Assembly (NCBI GenBank): GCA_964606085.1
Contig: CAZSFD010000047.1
Span: forward strand, 1 to 41,014
DNA length: 41,014 bases
Source of the DNA: CAIQJJ01 sp964606085
GTDB taxonomy: Bacteria; Chloroflexota; Anaerolineae; Anaerolineales; UBA4823
Reading direction: 5' to 3'
Both the position numbers and the translations under genes were made by a program. The notes below the pieces were generated by a model. That model saw only the letters and a list, made by a program, of their open reading frames with translations. It was not told the origin of the DNA and made no database searches. The stretch's first letter is position 1. Each line of letters begins with the position of its first letter. Positions 31,403 to 39,508 of the stretch are shown here, in pieces.

Positions 31403-32317
31403 TTACTGCGCTTTATTGGCCGCCAAAAACTGATTCAACACCTCGCTCTTGGGTGGCACGAGGGTGATGCGCGATTTGGCTTCGAGCAGCTTTTGCGTCT
31501 CCAAGATTTCGAACATGGCATCGGTCACTTCTTTATCCGTCGAGATGGATTGCAGCGCCGCGCCGATGATGCGCGGGCGCAAGGCCGCCGCCTTGGCGAA
31601 CTCGATGGCGGCCTGGCGTTCGGCGGTGCTGGTGATGATGTTAACCTGGTTGGCGCCATCTTGCTTGATCGCCGAAGTCACCTGGCGCAGGCGGTTGACC
31701 ACCTTGGCCTCGATCTGCTGGATCATGCCGGCGTCGCGGAAATGCACCTTGCGAATGTACACCGAGCCGAGCTTGTAGCCCCATTCATGCGAACGCGGCG
31801 ACACTTCCTGGCGCACGGCGCGGCTCATGCTGTGGCGGTCTATCAACATCTGATCCAGCGGCAGGTTGCTCAGTGAGCGCACGACCGCATTGCTGACATT
31901 GGCCGCCAGCGAGCCGCGCGGGTCGGCGTTCTTGAACAGGTAGGCCACCGGATCGCTGATGTACATCTCGTACCAGATGCCCACGCCCATCGGCGCGCCT
32001 TCTTCCGAGTTGACCGGCGTGCTGCGCAGGTATTGCTGATCCAGGCGCATATCAAGCACCTGCCGCCGGCCCAGCCAGTTGACCAGGAAAGCGCTCGGCC
32101 CCAGGCGGAACGGTAAAAAGTGCAGGCCGGGCTCCTTCAAAATGCCCGCCACCCGCCCAAACAAGATGAACACCTGGCAGGTGCCTTCGTTGACGATGGT
32201 GTAAAAGCCGATCACCCGCAAAACGAACAAAAACATGGGCATGATAAACCACATGGCAAAGAAAGTGACCGTGGCGGCGACGATAAACTGGGTGAATTGT
32301 TCAAAGATGACGTTCAT
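31403..32317 (-). CDS. SPFH/Band 7 membrane-associated protein, second of a pair
   Basis: The 304-residue protein has a hydrophobic N-terminal anchor (FIVAATVTFFAMWFIMPMFL and onward) followed by an SPFH (stomatin/prohibitin/flotillin/HflK-C) domain: YTIVNEGTCQVFILFGRV, GLHFLPFRLGPS and the strand EMYISDPVAYLFKNADP. A helical segment (RQAAIEFAKAAALRPRIIG) resembles the coiled coil of this family. These proteins form ring-like scaffolds on membrane microdomains and often regulate proteases. Its ATG overlaps the first SPFH gene's stop (ATGA), so the two are co-translated, like HflK-HflC, although neither is a clear HflK or HflC. Precise role unknown. Confidence 0.8.
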   Translation of the reverse strand: MNVIFEQFTQFIVAATVTFFAMWFIMPMFLFVLRVIGFYTIVNEGTCQVFILFGRVAGILKEPGLHFLPFRLGPSAFLVNWLGRRQVLDMRLDQQYLRSTPVNSEEGAPMGVGIWYEMYISDPVAYLFKNADPRGSLAANVSNAVVRSLSNLPLDQMLIDRHSMSRAVRQEVSPRSHEWGYKLGSVYIRKVHFRDAGMIQQIEAKVVNRLRQVTSAIKQDGANQVNIITSTAERQAAIEFAKAAALRPRIIGAALQSISTDKEVTDAMFEILETQKLLEAKSRITLVPPKSEVLNQFLAANKAQ

Positions 32318-33309
32318 TGCTCCACCTCCCGCACCACGTTTTGGGCATGGGCATAAAGTTGCAAGCGCACATTGCGAAGATAGGTTTTCAACACGCCCGG
32401 CCCACTCTGCTTGAGCGCACGCAATTGCTCAGCCAGGGCGGTCAGCGGCTCGACCTCGGCCTGGGCGTTGAGCGTTTCGATCTCCACCGCCTTGCGCGAT
32501 TGGACGATCTTCTGATCCGCCGCCGCACGCGCCAGGCTGATGTCAGACGATACCTGGTTGTGGGCGGTGTTGATCGCCGCCAGGGCCGATTCCACGTCGG
32601 CGGGCGGGTCAATGCCGGTGATCAGCGACGCATCCAGCACGATGCCATAGCGCGCCGCCGATGAGGCGCACTCGCGCTCCATGTGGTCGTTCAGGTCGCG
32701 CAGGTTCTTGCGCAGGTCGTTGATCGAAACGCCAGTGACGATGCTGGTTTCGCCAGGCATGGCCCCCGTGCTGTCGCTGGCCACGTTATCGGGCGCTTCG
32801 AAGCTGGCAATGCGTTCGCGCAGCACCGAGACGAAGTAACCCATCACATGCGAGAATGGGCGCTTGACGCCGAACAGGTAAGCATACAGGTTGTTATCTG
32901 ACACACGGTAACGAATCTGCCCGGTGAGGCCGGTGTTGAGCTGGTCTTTCGTCACCGCTTCGAGCAAAGTGCCGCCCAGGTTAGCCTTCGGGTCGTCGGG
33001 GTCGAAGGCCATGTTGACGGTTTGCGTGGCAATGGAGACCTTGTATATCTTCTCCCACGGCCACTTGAAGTACGGGCCACCCGGCTGGATGACGCGCACC
33101 TGGGGGTAGTTGTAGCGTTCCTTGTGTTCGGAACTGAGCATCTCCGCAATCGGCGAATCGGCCGTCATGGCCTTGCCCACGCGTTCGGCGCGGCCAAAGA
33201 TCGTCTTGACGGCGCGTTCGTTTTGATCCACGGTGTAGATCATCGTCAACACATAGCGCAACAGAAACCACCCAATGAACCCGGCAAAAACTCCTAAGAA
33301 TACGCCCAT
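32314..33309 (-). CDS. SPFH/Band 7 membrane-associated protein, first of a pair
   Basis: The 331-residue protein has one N-terminal membrane segment (FLGVFAGFIGWFLLRYVLTM) and an SPFH domain: TVDQNERAVKTIFGRAE, GGPYFKWPWEKIYKVSIATQ and GQIRYRVSDNNLYAYLFG. The C-terminal half is an alanine/glutamate-rich helix (ARAAADQKIVQSRKAVEIET) that fits the family's coiled coil. AAAGGAG lies seven bases before the ATG. It resembles the HflK side of an HflK/HflC pair in having the GPYFKWPWE turn, but lacks other diagnostic features, so a specific name is not given. Transcription runs away from the sugar operon at 33447. Confidence 0.82.
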   Translation of the reverse strand: MGVFLGVFAGFIGWFLLRYVLTMIYTVDQNERAVKTIFGRAERVGKAMTADSPIAEMLSSEHKERYNYPQVRVIQPGGPYFKWPWEKIYKVSIATQTVNMAFDPDDPKANLGGTLLEAVTKDQLNTGLTGQIRYRVSDNNLYAYLFGVKRPFSHVMGYFVSVLRERIASFEAPDNVASDSTGAMPGETSIVTGVSINDLRKNLRDLNDHMERECASSAARYGIVLDASLITGIDPPADVESALAAINTAHNQVSSDISLARAAADQKIVQSRKAVEIETLNAQAEVEPLTALAEQLRALKQSGPGVLKTYLRNVRLQLYAHAQNVVREVEQ

Positions 33310-33391
33310 AGATACGCTCCTTTGTCTGATTGGTTGGTGATACTGACAAGAGAATAGCCGAATTTGCGCCAGAATGCAAGGGGGATGCCTG

Positions 33392-33400
33392 TGGTATGAT
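33392..33400 (+). promoter_or_regulatory. Extended -10 promoter of the glycosidase operon
   Basis: TGGTATGAT, an extended -10 (TG-n-TATGAT), ends 46 nt before the GH3 ATG. No -35 is apparent, as allowed for extended -10 promoters. Confidence 0.45.
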
Positions 33401-33446
33401 ATGCACGCTTCCCCCCATTTATCACATCATTGATAGGACATTCGCC

Positions 33447-35546
33447 ATGACCGAAACCCCTCTCTACCTCGACCCGACCCAACCCACGGCTGATCGTGTG
33501 CGCGACCTGCTGGCGCGCCTGACCCTGGAAGAAAAAGTCTCGTTGATGAACCACCCGGCGAGCGGCATCGCACGCCTGAACATCCCCGCCTACAACTATT
33601 GGAGCGAAGCCCTGCACGGCGTAGCCCGCAACGGGCAGGCCACCGTCTTCCCGCAGGCCATCGGCATGGCCGCCAGTTGGAATCGCGACCTGGTGCAGCA
33701 GGTGGCCTCGGCCATCGGCGACGAAGCGCGCGCCAAATATCACGAGGCGCTGCGCCGCAATGGCTTCACCGCCATGTACCAGGGGCTCACCTTCTGGTCA
33801 CCCAATGTCAACATTTTCCGTGACCCACGCTGGGGCCGCGGGCAAGAAACCTGGGGCGAAGACCCCACCCTCACCGGCGAAATGGGCGCCGCCTTCGTGC
33901 GCGGTCTGCAAGGCGACCACCCCCAATACATGAAAGCGGCCGCCTGCGCCAAGCACTATGCCGTCCACTCCGGCCCAGAGCGCGACCGCCACACCTTCAA
34001 TGCCAGGGTTTCTCAACGCGATTTGCGCGACACCTACCTGCCCGCCTTCAAAAAGCTGGTGATGGAAGCCAAAGTGGAAGCGGTGATGGGCGCCTACAAC
34101 CGCACCCTCGACGAACCCTGCTGCGCCAGCCAACTGCTGCTGACCGACATCCTGCGCGGCGAATGGGGCTTCGACGGCCACGTCGTCTCCGACTGCGGGG
34201 CGCTGACCGACATCCACGCCCATCACAAAGTGACCGCCGACGCCGCCGAAAGCGCCGCCCTTGCGCTGCAAAAAGGCTGCGACCTCGGCTGCGACCACGT
34301 CTACAACGAAATCCCCACGGCCATCGCACGCGGTCTGATGAGCGAAGCCGATCTCGACCGCAACCTGGCGCGCACCCTCACCACCCGCTTCCGCCTGGGT
34401 ATGTTCGACCCGCAAGAGATGGTGCCTTACGCCTCGACGCCCATGAGCGTGGTAGCCTGCGAAAAGCACATCAACCTGGCTTACCAGATCGCCGCCGAAT
34501 CGGTGGTATTGCTCAAGAACAAAAACAACATCCTGCCGATCAAACCCGGCGCCAGCCTGATGCTCACCGGGCCGACCATCTCCAGCATCGAAGCGCTGTT
34601 GGGCAACTATTACGGCCTGAACAGCAAGCTGACCACCCTGCTGGAGGGCATGGTTGGGCGCATCCCCGAAGGCACACGCGTCGAATATCACCCCGGCTGC
34701 CTGCTGACCCAAGAAAGCGCCATCAAGGAATCGTGGGCGCCAGGTATGGCCGCCGACAAAGACGTGACCCTGGCCTTTATGGGCCTGGCCCCCTTCCTCG
34801 AAGGCGAAGAAGGCGAAAGCCTGCTCACCCCCAATAACGGCGACCGCGCCGACATTGGCCTGCCCGCCACGCAGGTGGAATACATCAAGCGCCTGGCCAT
34901 CCAGGGCGCCAAGATCGTGCTGGTGCTGACCGGCGGCAGCCCGATTGCCCTGGGCGAGGTCGAAGACATGGTACAGGCCATCGTGTGGGTGGGCTACCCC
35001 GGGCAGGAGGGCGGGCGCGCCGTGGCCGACGTGCTGTTCGGCGATATTTCCCCCGCCGGAAAACTGCCCATCACCTGGCCCAAAGCACTGGCCGACCTGC
35101 CGCCCTTTGAAGATTACAACATGGCCGGGCGCACCTACCGCTACGCCACCACCGAGCCACTCTTCCCCTTCGGTTTCGGATTGAGTTATTCGTCATTCGA
35201 ATATGCGAACCTTCAAATAACAAATCACGAAGCTACCGTAGAAGTGAAGAATACGGGAAGCGTTACCGCCGCCGAAGTCGCCCAGTTCTACCTGAGCGAC
35301 CTGGAAGCCAGCGTGCCGGTGCCCATCTGCAAGCTGGTCGGCTTCGAGCGGGTGATGCTGCAACCGGGCCAAAGCCAGACGGTAAAGCTGACCCTCACGC
35401 CTGAAATGCTGATGCACTACAATGAAGACGGCCAGGCAGTGCTGGAGCATGGCACCTTCCGCCTGACGGTGGGCGGCTGCTCGCCATCAGCACGTGGGCT
35501 GGCCCTCGGCGCGGCCCAGCCCGTCAGCTTAACTTTTGACGCCTGA
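33447..35546 (+). CDS. GH3 beta-glycosidase (beta-glucosidase/xylosidase)
   Basis: The 699-residue enzyme releases terminal beta-linked sugars with retention. The N-terminal barrel carries LTLEEKVSLM, NYWSEALHGVAR, the DPRWGRGQETWGEDP signature and the nucleophile D249 in HVVSDCGALTDIH. The alpha/beta sandwich (about 350-560) carries AAESVVLLKNKNNILP and the acidic EGEEGE run (452-457) where the acid/base Glu is expected. The C-terminal fibronectin-III-like domain follows PFGFGLSYSSFEY. NYWSEALHGVA is the version shared with bacterial beta-xylosidases, so xylo-oligosaccharides are a likely substrate. No signal peptide: it acts in the cytoplasm. The ATG at 33447 is chosen at the start of homology. 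First gene of a four-gene operon. Confidence 0.92.
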   Translation: MTETPLYLDPTQPTADRVRDLLARLTLEEKVSLMNHPASGIARLNIPAYNYWSEALHGVARNGQATVFPQAIGMAASWNRDLVQQVASAIGDEARAKYHEALRRNGFTAMYQGLTFWSPNVNIFRDPRWGRGQETWGEDPTLTGEMGAAFVRGLQGDHPQYMKAAACAKHYAVHSGPERDRHTFNARVSQRDLRDTYLPAFKKLVMEAKVEAVMGAYNRTLDEPCCASQLLLTDILRGEWGFDGHVVSDCGALTDIHAHHKVTADAAESAALALQKGCDLGCDHVYNEIPTAIARGLMSEADLDRNLARTLTTRFRLGMFDPQEMVPYASTPMSVVACEKHINLAYQIAAESVVLLKNKNNILPIKPGASLMLTGPTISSIEALLGNYYGLNSKLTTLLEGMVGRIPEGTRVEYHPGCLLTQESAIKESWAPGMAADKDVTLAFMGLAPFLEGEEGESLLTPNNGDRADIGLPATQVEYIKRLAIQGAKIVLVLTGGSPIALGEVEDMVQAIVWVGYPGQEGGRAVADVLFGDISPAGKLPITWPKALADLPPFEDYNMAGRTYRYATTEPLFPFGFGLSYSSFEYANLQITNHEATVEVKNTGSVTAAEVAQFYLSDLEASVPVPICKLVGFERVMLQPGQSQTVKLTLTPEMLMHYNEDGQAVLEHGTFRLTVGGCSPSARGLALGAAQPVSLTFDA

Positions 35547-35621
35547 CATCCCCGCCGCTCCTGTTAACGCCGTTCAGCGGTGTCAACCTCTCGCAGACGC
35601 TCCGCGTCCTCCCTTGAAAAC

Positions 35622-37118
35622 ATGTCCACCTTCACCAACCCCATCATCCCCGGCTTCTATCCTGATCCATCCATCTGCCGTGTTGGCAACGATTATTACC
35701 TCGTCAACAGCACCTTCGGCTACTTCCCCGGCGTGCCGATCTTCCACAGCCGCGACCTGGTCAACTGGCAGCAGATCGGCTACTGCCTGACGCGCGACAG
35801 CCAACTGCCGCTCGCCGAAGTGCCAGCCGAGTTCGGCGGCATCTACGCCCCCACGCTGCGCTACCACGATGGCACGTTTTACATGGTGACGACCAACGTC
35901 TCGCACGGCGGGCATTTCTACGTCACCGCCACCAACCCCGCCGGGCCGTGGAGCGAGCCGATTTGGGTGCGCGAACATGGCGATATTGACCCCTCGCTCT
36001 TCTTCGATGACGACGGCAAGGTCTACTTCACCAGCCGCTATGCCAAAGGCATTATCCAAAGTGAGATAGATATCGCCACTGGCAAGCTGCTGACTGAGCC
36101 GCGCCACGTGTGGACGCGCGGCGTCAGCCGCGACGCCGAAGGGCCGCACCTCTACAAAATCAACGGCTGGTACTATCTGATGGTGGCTGAAGGCGGCACG
36201 GAATACACGCACGTGGAGGCCATTGGCCGCAGCCGCAGCCCGTGGGGGCCGTTCGAGATGTGTCCGCACAACCCAATCCTGACCCGCCGCGGTGAAGGCT
36301 GGGACTTGCAATGCACCGGCCACGCCGACCTGCTGCAAGCACACGATGGCCGTTGGTGGGCTGTCTTCCTGGGCGTGCGGCCCGTGGGCTACACGCCATG
36401 CTACCACCTGGGCCGCGAAACCTGCCTCGCCCCCGTAACCTGGGTGGATGGCTGGCCCATCGTCGGCGAAAATGGCATTCCCGAATTGACCTGCCCCGCT
36501 CCAGCCCTGCCGCCTGCCCCTTGCCCCCCGCCCCCCACCCGCGACAATTTCGACGCCCCCGCCCTGGCGCTGCCGTGGAATTTCATCCGCAACCCGCTGC
36601 CGGGCAGTTGGTCGCTTGATGAGCGCCCCGGCTGGCTGCGCCTGCACGGCCAGCCCACCGGCCTGGATGACCTGGGGCCGCTCGCTTTCGTGGGCCGCCG
36701 GCAATGTCATTTCGATTGCCAGGTCAGCGCACGGGTCGAATTTGATCCACAAGATGAAACCGACGAGGCCGGCCTGACCACCTACATGACCCACCGCCAC
36801 CACTACGAGATCGCCATCACCCGCCGCAATGGGCAGCCGGCCATCATCGTACGGCGGCGCATTGGCAGCCTGCAAGCCATCGTCGCCCAACAGCCCATCA
36901 CCCCGGGGCCGGTCATTTTGCACATTCACGCCAGGCGCGCAAGCTACCAATTCGGTTTTTCACAAGACCAAGAGCCAATCCACTGGCTGGCCGAAGGCGA
37001 GACGCGCTATCTCGCCACCGAAGTCGCCAGTGGTTTTACAGGGATTTACCTGGGGATGTACACCCAAGGCATGGGCAAGCCAGCCGATTTCGACTGGTTC
37101 GACTATTTGCACGAATGA
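35622..37118 (+). CDS. GH43 beta-xylosidase/arabinofuranosidase
   Basis: The 498-residue protein has a five-bladed propeller catalytic domain (1-300) with the inverting residues D15 (GFYPDPSIC), D123 (GDIDPSLFFDDDG) and E173 (DAEGPHLYK), and a C-terminal beta-sandwich (about 305-498; SWSLDERPGWLRLHG, MTHRHHYEIAI). This two-domain form is that of cytoplasmic beta-xylosidases (XynB-like). A proline-rich linker joins the domains. No signal peptide. The ATG at 35622 starts the homology (STFTNPIIPGFYPDPS); a GTG at 35580 gives 14 extra residues without support. There is no good ribosome site, and the gene follows GH3 after 75 bp. Confidence 0.92.
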   Translation: MSTFTNPIIPGFYPDPSICRVGNDYYLVNSTFGYFPGVPIFHSRDLVNWQQIGYCLTRDSQLPLAEVPAEFGGIYAPTLRYHDGTFYMVTTNVSHGGHFYVTATNPAGPWSEPIWVREHGDIDPSLFFDDDGKVYFTSRYAKGIIQSEIDIATGKLLTEPRHVWTRGVSRDAEGPHLYKINGWYYLMVAEGGTEYTHVEAIGRSRSPWGPFEMCPHNPILTRRGEGWDLQCTGHADLLQAHDGRWWAVFLGVRPVGYTPCYHLGRETCLAPVTWVDGWPIVGENGIPELTCPAPALPPAPCPPPPTRDNFDAPALALPWNFIRNPLPGSWSLDERPGWLRLHGQPTGLDDLGPLAFVGRRQCHFDCQVSARVEFDPQDETDEAGLTTYMTHRHHYEIAITRRNGQPAIIVRRRIGSLQAIVAQQPITPGPVILHIHARRASYQFGFSQDQEPIHWLAEGETRYLATEVASGFTGIYLGMYTQGMGKPADFDWFDYLHE

Positions 37119-37126
37119 GAGATACC

Positions 37127-38323
37127 ATGACAATCCTTGATTTCTCCGTCAATATCCACTTTTTAGAAGGTGTGCGCGCCCTGCGGCAAATGCTCGATCA
37201 GTTTCAACAGACCCACCAATGCCAGGTGGCCCTGCACATCATTCCCGGCAGATCGGCGTGGCACACATTGATTTACTACGGCCTGTATGGCCGCGGCGCA
37301 GATGTCTCGGAGATCGGCACCACCTGGGTCAGCGGCATGGCAGAGATCAACGCCCTGCGCCCGTTCGCCGCACAGGAAATTGCCGACGTCGGCGGTGAAG
37401 CCGCCTTTCTGCCTTCGCTCTGGCAGCCCAACCTGACCGGCGACGGCCAGGTGTGGAGCCTGCCCTTTTTGGGCGATGTGCGCCTGATCTATTATTGGCG
37501 CGACATGCTTTCGCGCACCGGCACACGCGAAGAAGACGCCTTCACCACCATCGAAAACACATCCGAAACGATCCGCAAGCTGGCGCGGGTGAACCTGACC
37601 CCCTGGGCCACGCAGACCAATGCCGACACACGCGATATCGTTTACCTGGCGTCGAGTTGGGTTTGGGGCGCTGGCGGCGAGTTCATCAACGCAGATGGCA
37701 AGCGCACCGCCTTCAACGGAGCAGCAGCCCGGCGCGGCTTGAGCGCTTACTTCGGCCTGCACCGCTATATGCCCCAGGGCCTGCAACCGCTCAATTTGCA
37801 ACAACTGGCCGACCTGTTTGCCGAACGCCGCATCGCCGCCATGATCTCTGGGCCGTGGGTGATGAGCTACCTGATGCGCAATATCACCGACGCCGATTTG
37901 CTGGGGCAGGTGGGCGTGGCGCAGCCGCCTGGCCCGGCCTTCGTTGGCGGCCCACAAATAGCGATCTGGCGGCATACGCTGGATGAGACCACCTCCCTGG
38001 CGCTGGTGAAGCATCTGCTGACATCCGAAACCCAACAGGTGCTGCCCAAACTAACCGGGATGATACCCGTCATTCGTTCCGTTGCCGAAAGCGAGGCCAT
38101 GGCGCAGGTCTTCCCGCATTACAGCCAATTTTTATCCAGCTTGCAGCAGGGACGCAACCCGGCCAATTTGCCCTATTGGGGGCTGCTCGAAGAATACCTC
38201 GCCAACGCCTTCCAGCAAATTTGGGGCGAATTGTTCGAAAACCCCAAATACAACGTAGATACGGTGATAGACCAGGTGCTTTCGCCGATGGCCGAATACC
38301 TGGATCGCATTCTTACCCATTAA
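37127..38323 (+). CDS. ABC-type solute-binding protein fold without signal peptide
   Basis: The 398-residue protein has the fold of family 1 sugar-binding proteins: LRQMLDQFQQTHQCQVALHI near the start, GADVSEIGTTWVSGMAEI, WSLPFLGDVRLIYYWRDML, FAERRIAAMISGPWVMSYL and LVKHLLTSETQQVLPKLTGMIP. It begins directly with the first strand of the mature domain and has no signal peptide or lipobox. There is no room for one, because GH43 ends 8 nt upstream. No ABC permease is encoded nearby in this window. It may bind a sugar in the cytoplasm, for example as a sensor, or depend on unusual export. The stop is 4 nt from the next gene. Confidence 0.82.
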   Translation: MTILDFSVNIHFLEGVRALRQMLDQFQQTHQCQVALHIIPGRSAWHTLIYYGLYGRGADVSEIGTTWVSGMAEINALRPFAAQEIADVGGEAAFLPSLWQPNLTGDGQVWSLPFLGDVRLIYYWRDMLSRTGTREEDAFTTIENTSETIRKLARVNLTPWATQTNADTRDIVYLASSWVWGAGGEFINADGKRTAFNGAAARRGLSAYFGLHRYMPQGLQPLNLQQLADLFAERRIAAMISGPWVMSYLMRNITDADLLGQVGVAQPPGPAFVGGPQIAIWRHTLDETTSLALVKHLLTSETQQVLPKLTGMIPVIRSVAESEAMAQVFPHYSQFLSSLQQGRNPANLPYWGLLEEYLANAFQQIWGELFENPKYNVDTVIDQVLSPMAEYLDRILTH

Positions 38324-38327
38324 CACG

Positions 38328-39389
38328 ATGTCCCCATCTGCAACCATGACCCCCAAAGAACGTTGGCTGGCCGTCCTCACCCGCCAGACCCCCGACCGCG
38401 TGCCAATGGACTATTGGGCCACGCCCGAAGTGACCGAGCGGCTCAAGCAGCATTTCGGCAAAGACGATGTTTACGAAATGCTCGATTGTATGCACGTTGA
38501 TTACCTGATCAACGTCTGGCCGAGTTATGTCGGCCCGCAGCCACCCGCCGGGCAGGATATTTACGGCATTCGTTACCGCGAAATTGATTATGGCAGCGGC
38601 GCTTACGGCGAGGCGATCAGCAGCCCACTGGCGCAATTCAACAGCGTCGAGGAAATTGAAGCCAACTACACCTGGCCAAACGCCGATTGGTGGGATTATT
38701 CTGGCATCCCCGCTCAGATCAAAGGCCGCGAAGATCGCGCTATTCGCGGCGGCGGCAGCGAACCCTTCTTGCTCTACAAAAACCTGCGCGGTGACGAACA
38801 GGCGATGATTGACCTGGTGGAAAACCCCGGCATCGTCGAATACTGCCTGGGCAAGTTGTTCGACCTGGCCTACGAAAACACTGTGCGCACTTACGAAGCC
38901 ATCCCCGGCAAGGTCAACATAACCTACGTGGCCGAAGACATGGGCGGACAAAACGACCTGATGATGTCACCGCGCCACATTCGCCGCTTTCTGCTGCCCG
39001 GCATGAAGCGCATGATCGATCTGGCGCACTCCGCCGGAGCCTACGCCTTCCACCACAACGACGGCAACTGCAGCCGCATCTTGCCGGATATGATCGATTT
39101 GGGCATTGATGTCTTGAACCCGATCCAGTGGCGGGCGGTGGGCATGGAGCGTGAGACGCTCAAAGCGAAATATGGCGACAAGCTCATCTTCCACGGCGCG
39201 GTGGATAACCAATACACCCTGCCCTTCGGCTCGGTGGATGAAGTGCGCCAGGAAGTGCGCGACAACCTGCGCATTTTGGGCGCCGGCGGCGGCTACATCA
39301 TTGCCCCCTGCCACAACTTGCAGCCGATCACGCCGCTCGAAAACATCCTGGCGATGTATGACGAAGGCTACCGTGCGGGGTGGTCGTAA
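38328..39389 (+). CDS. Uroporphyrinogen decarboxylase-like (MtaA/CmuA-type) protein
   Basis: The 353-residue protein belongs to the UroD superfamily that includes cobamide methyltransferases. Signature parts are MTPKERWLAVLTRQTPDRVP, the NVWPSYVG region, MMSPRHIRRFLLPGMKRMID, HHNDGN with H243 and D245, GIDVLNPIQ and APCHNLQPITPLENI with C328. MtaA-type enzymes bind zinc with H-x-C...C; here the first Cys is Asp (H-x-D...C), as in the UroD-like proteins of sugar-gene clusters. It is not the haem enzyme: no other haem genes are nearby. A methyl-transfer role, perhaps on a methylated sugar, is speculative. Two ATGs, 38328 and 38346, are possible; the second begins the homology. Confidence 0.8.
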   Translation: MSPSATMTPKERWLAVLTRQTPDRVPMDYWATPEVTERLKQHFGKDDVYEMLDCMHVDYLINVWPSYVGPQPPAGQDIYGIRYREIDYGSGAYGEAISSPLAQFNSVEEIEANYTWPNADWWDYSGIPAQIKGREDRAIRGGGSEPFLLYKNLRGDEQAMIDLVENPGIVEYCLGKLFDLAYENTVRTYEAIPGKVNITYVAEDMGGQNDLMMSPRHIRRFLLPGMKRMIDLAHSAGAYAFHHNDGNCSRILPDMIDLGIDVLNPIQWRAVGMERETLKAKYGDKLIFHGAVDNQYTLPFGSVDEVRQEVRDNLRILGAGGGYIIAPCHNLQPITPLENILAMYDEGYRAGWS

Positions 39390-39461
39390 AAGCCTTCACC
39401 CCCTTCTCTTGATCGGCGGACGCCCGGAGGCCGATCAGCAGCCAGGATAGTTGGCATGTTC

Positions 39462-39506
39462 GTCTGATGTAAAGGGAGAGCAATCTCCCCTTACATCAGA
39501 CTTTTT
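39462..39506 (+). terminator. Rho-independent terminator between the convergent sugar genes
   Basis: Arms 39462-39479 and 39484-39501 pair over 18 positions with one mismatch, loop GCAA, followed by TTTTT on the plus strand. It ends the GH3-UroD operon 73 bp after its last stop and touches the GH4 stop. Confidence 0.88.
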
Positions 39507-39508
39507 GA

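Noticed and set aside
31403..33309. Naming the SPFH pair hflK and hflC
   Set aside because: Gene pairing fits, but the sequences lack clear HflK/HflC-specific features and no ftsH is nearby, so only the SPFH family is claimed.
35583..36950. A 455-codon frame antisense to GH43
   Set aside because: Low-information frame over a clear GH43 gene; no start signals or domains.
39410..39437. Short hairpin TGATCGGC / GCCGATCA after the UroD-like gene
   Set aside because: Only 8-bp arms over a 12-nt loop and no T-tract; the stronger terminator at 39462 explains termination.
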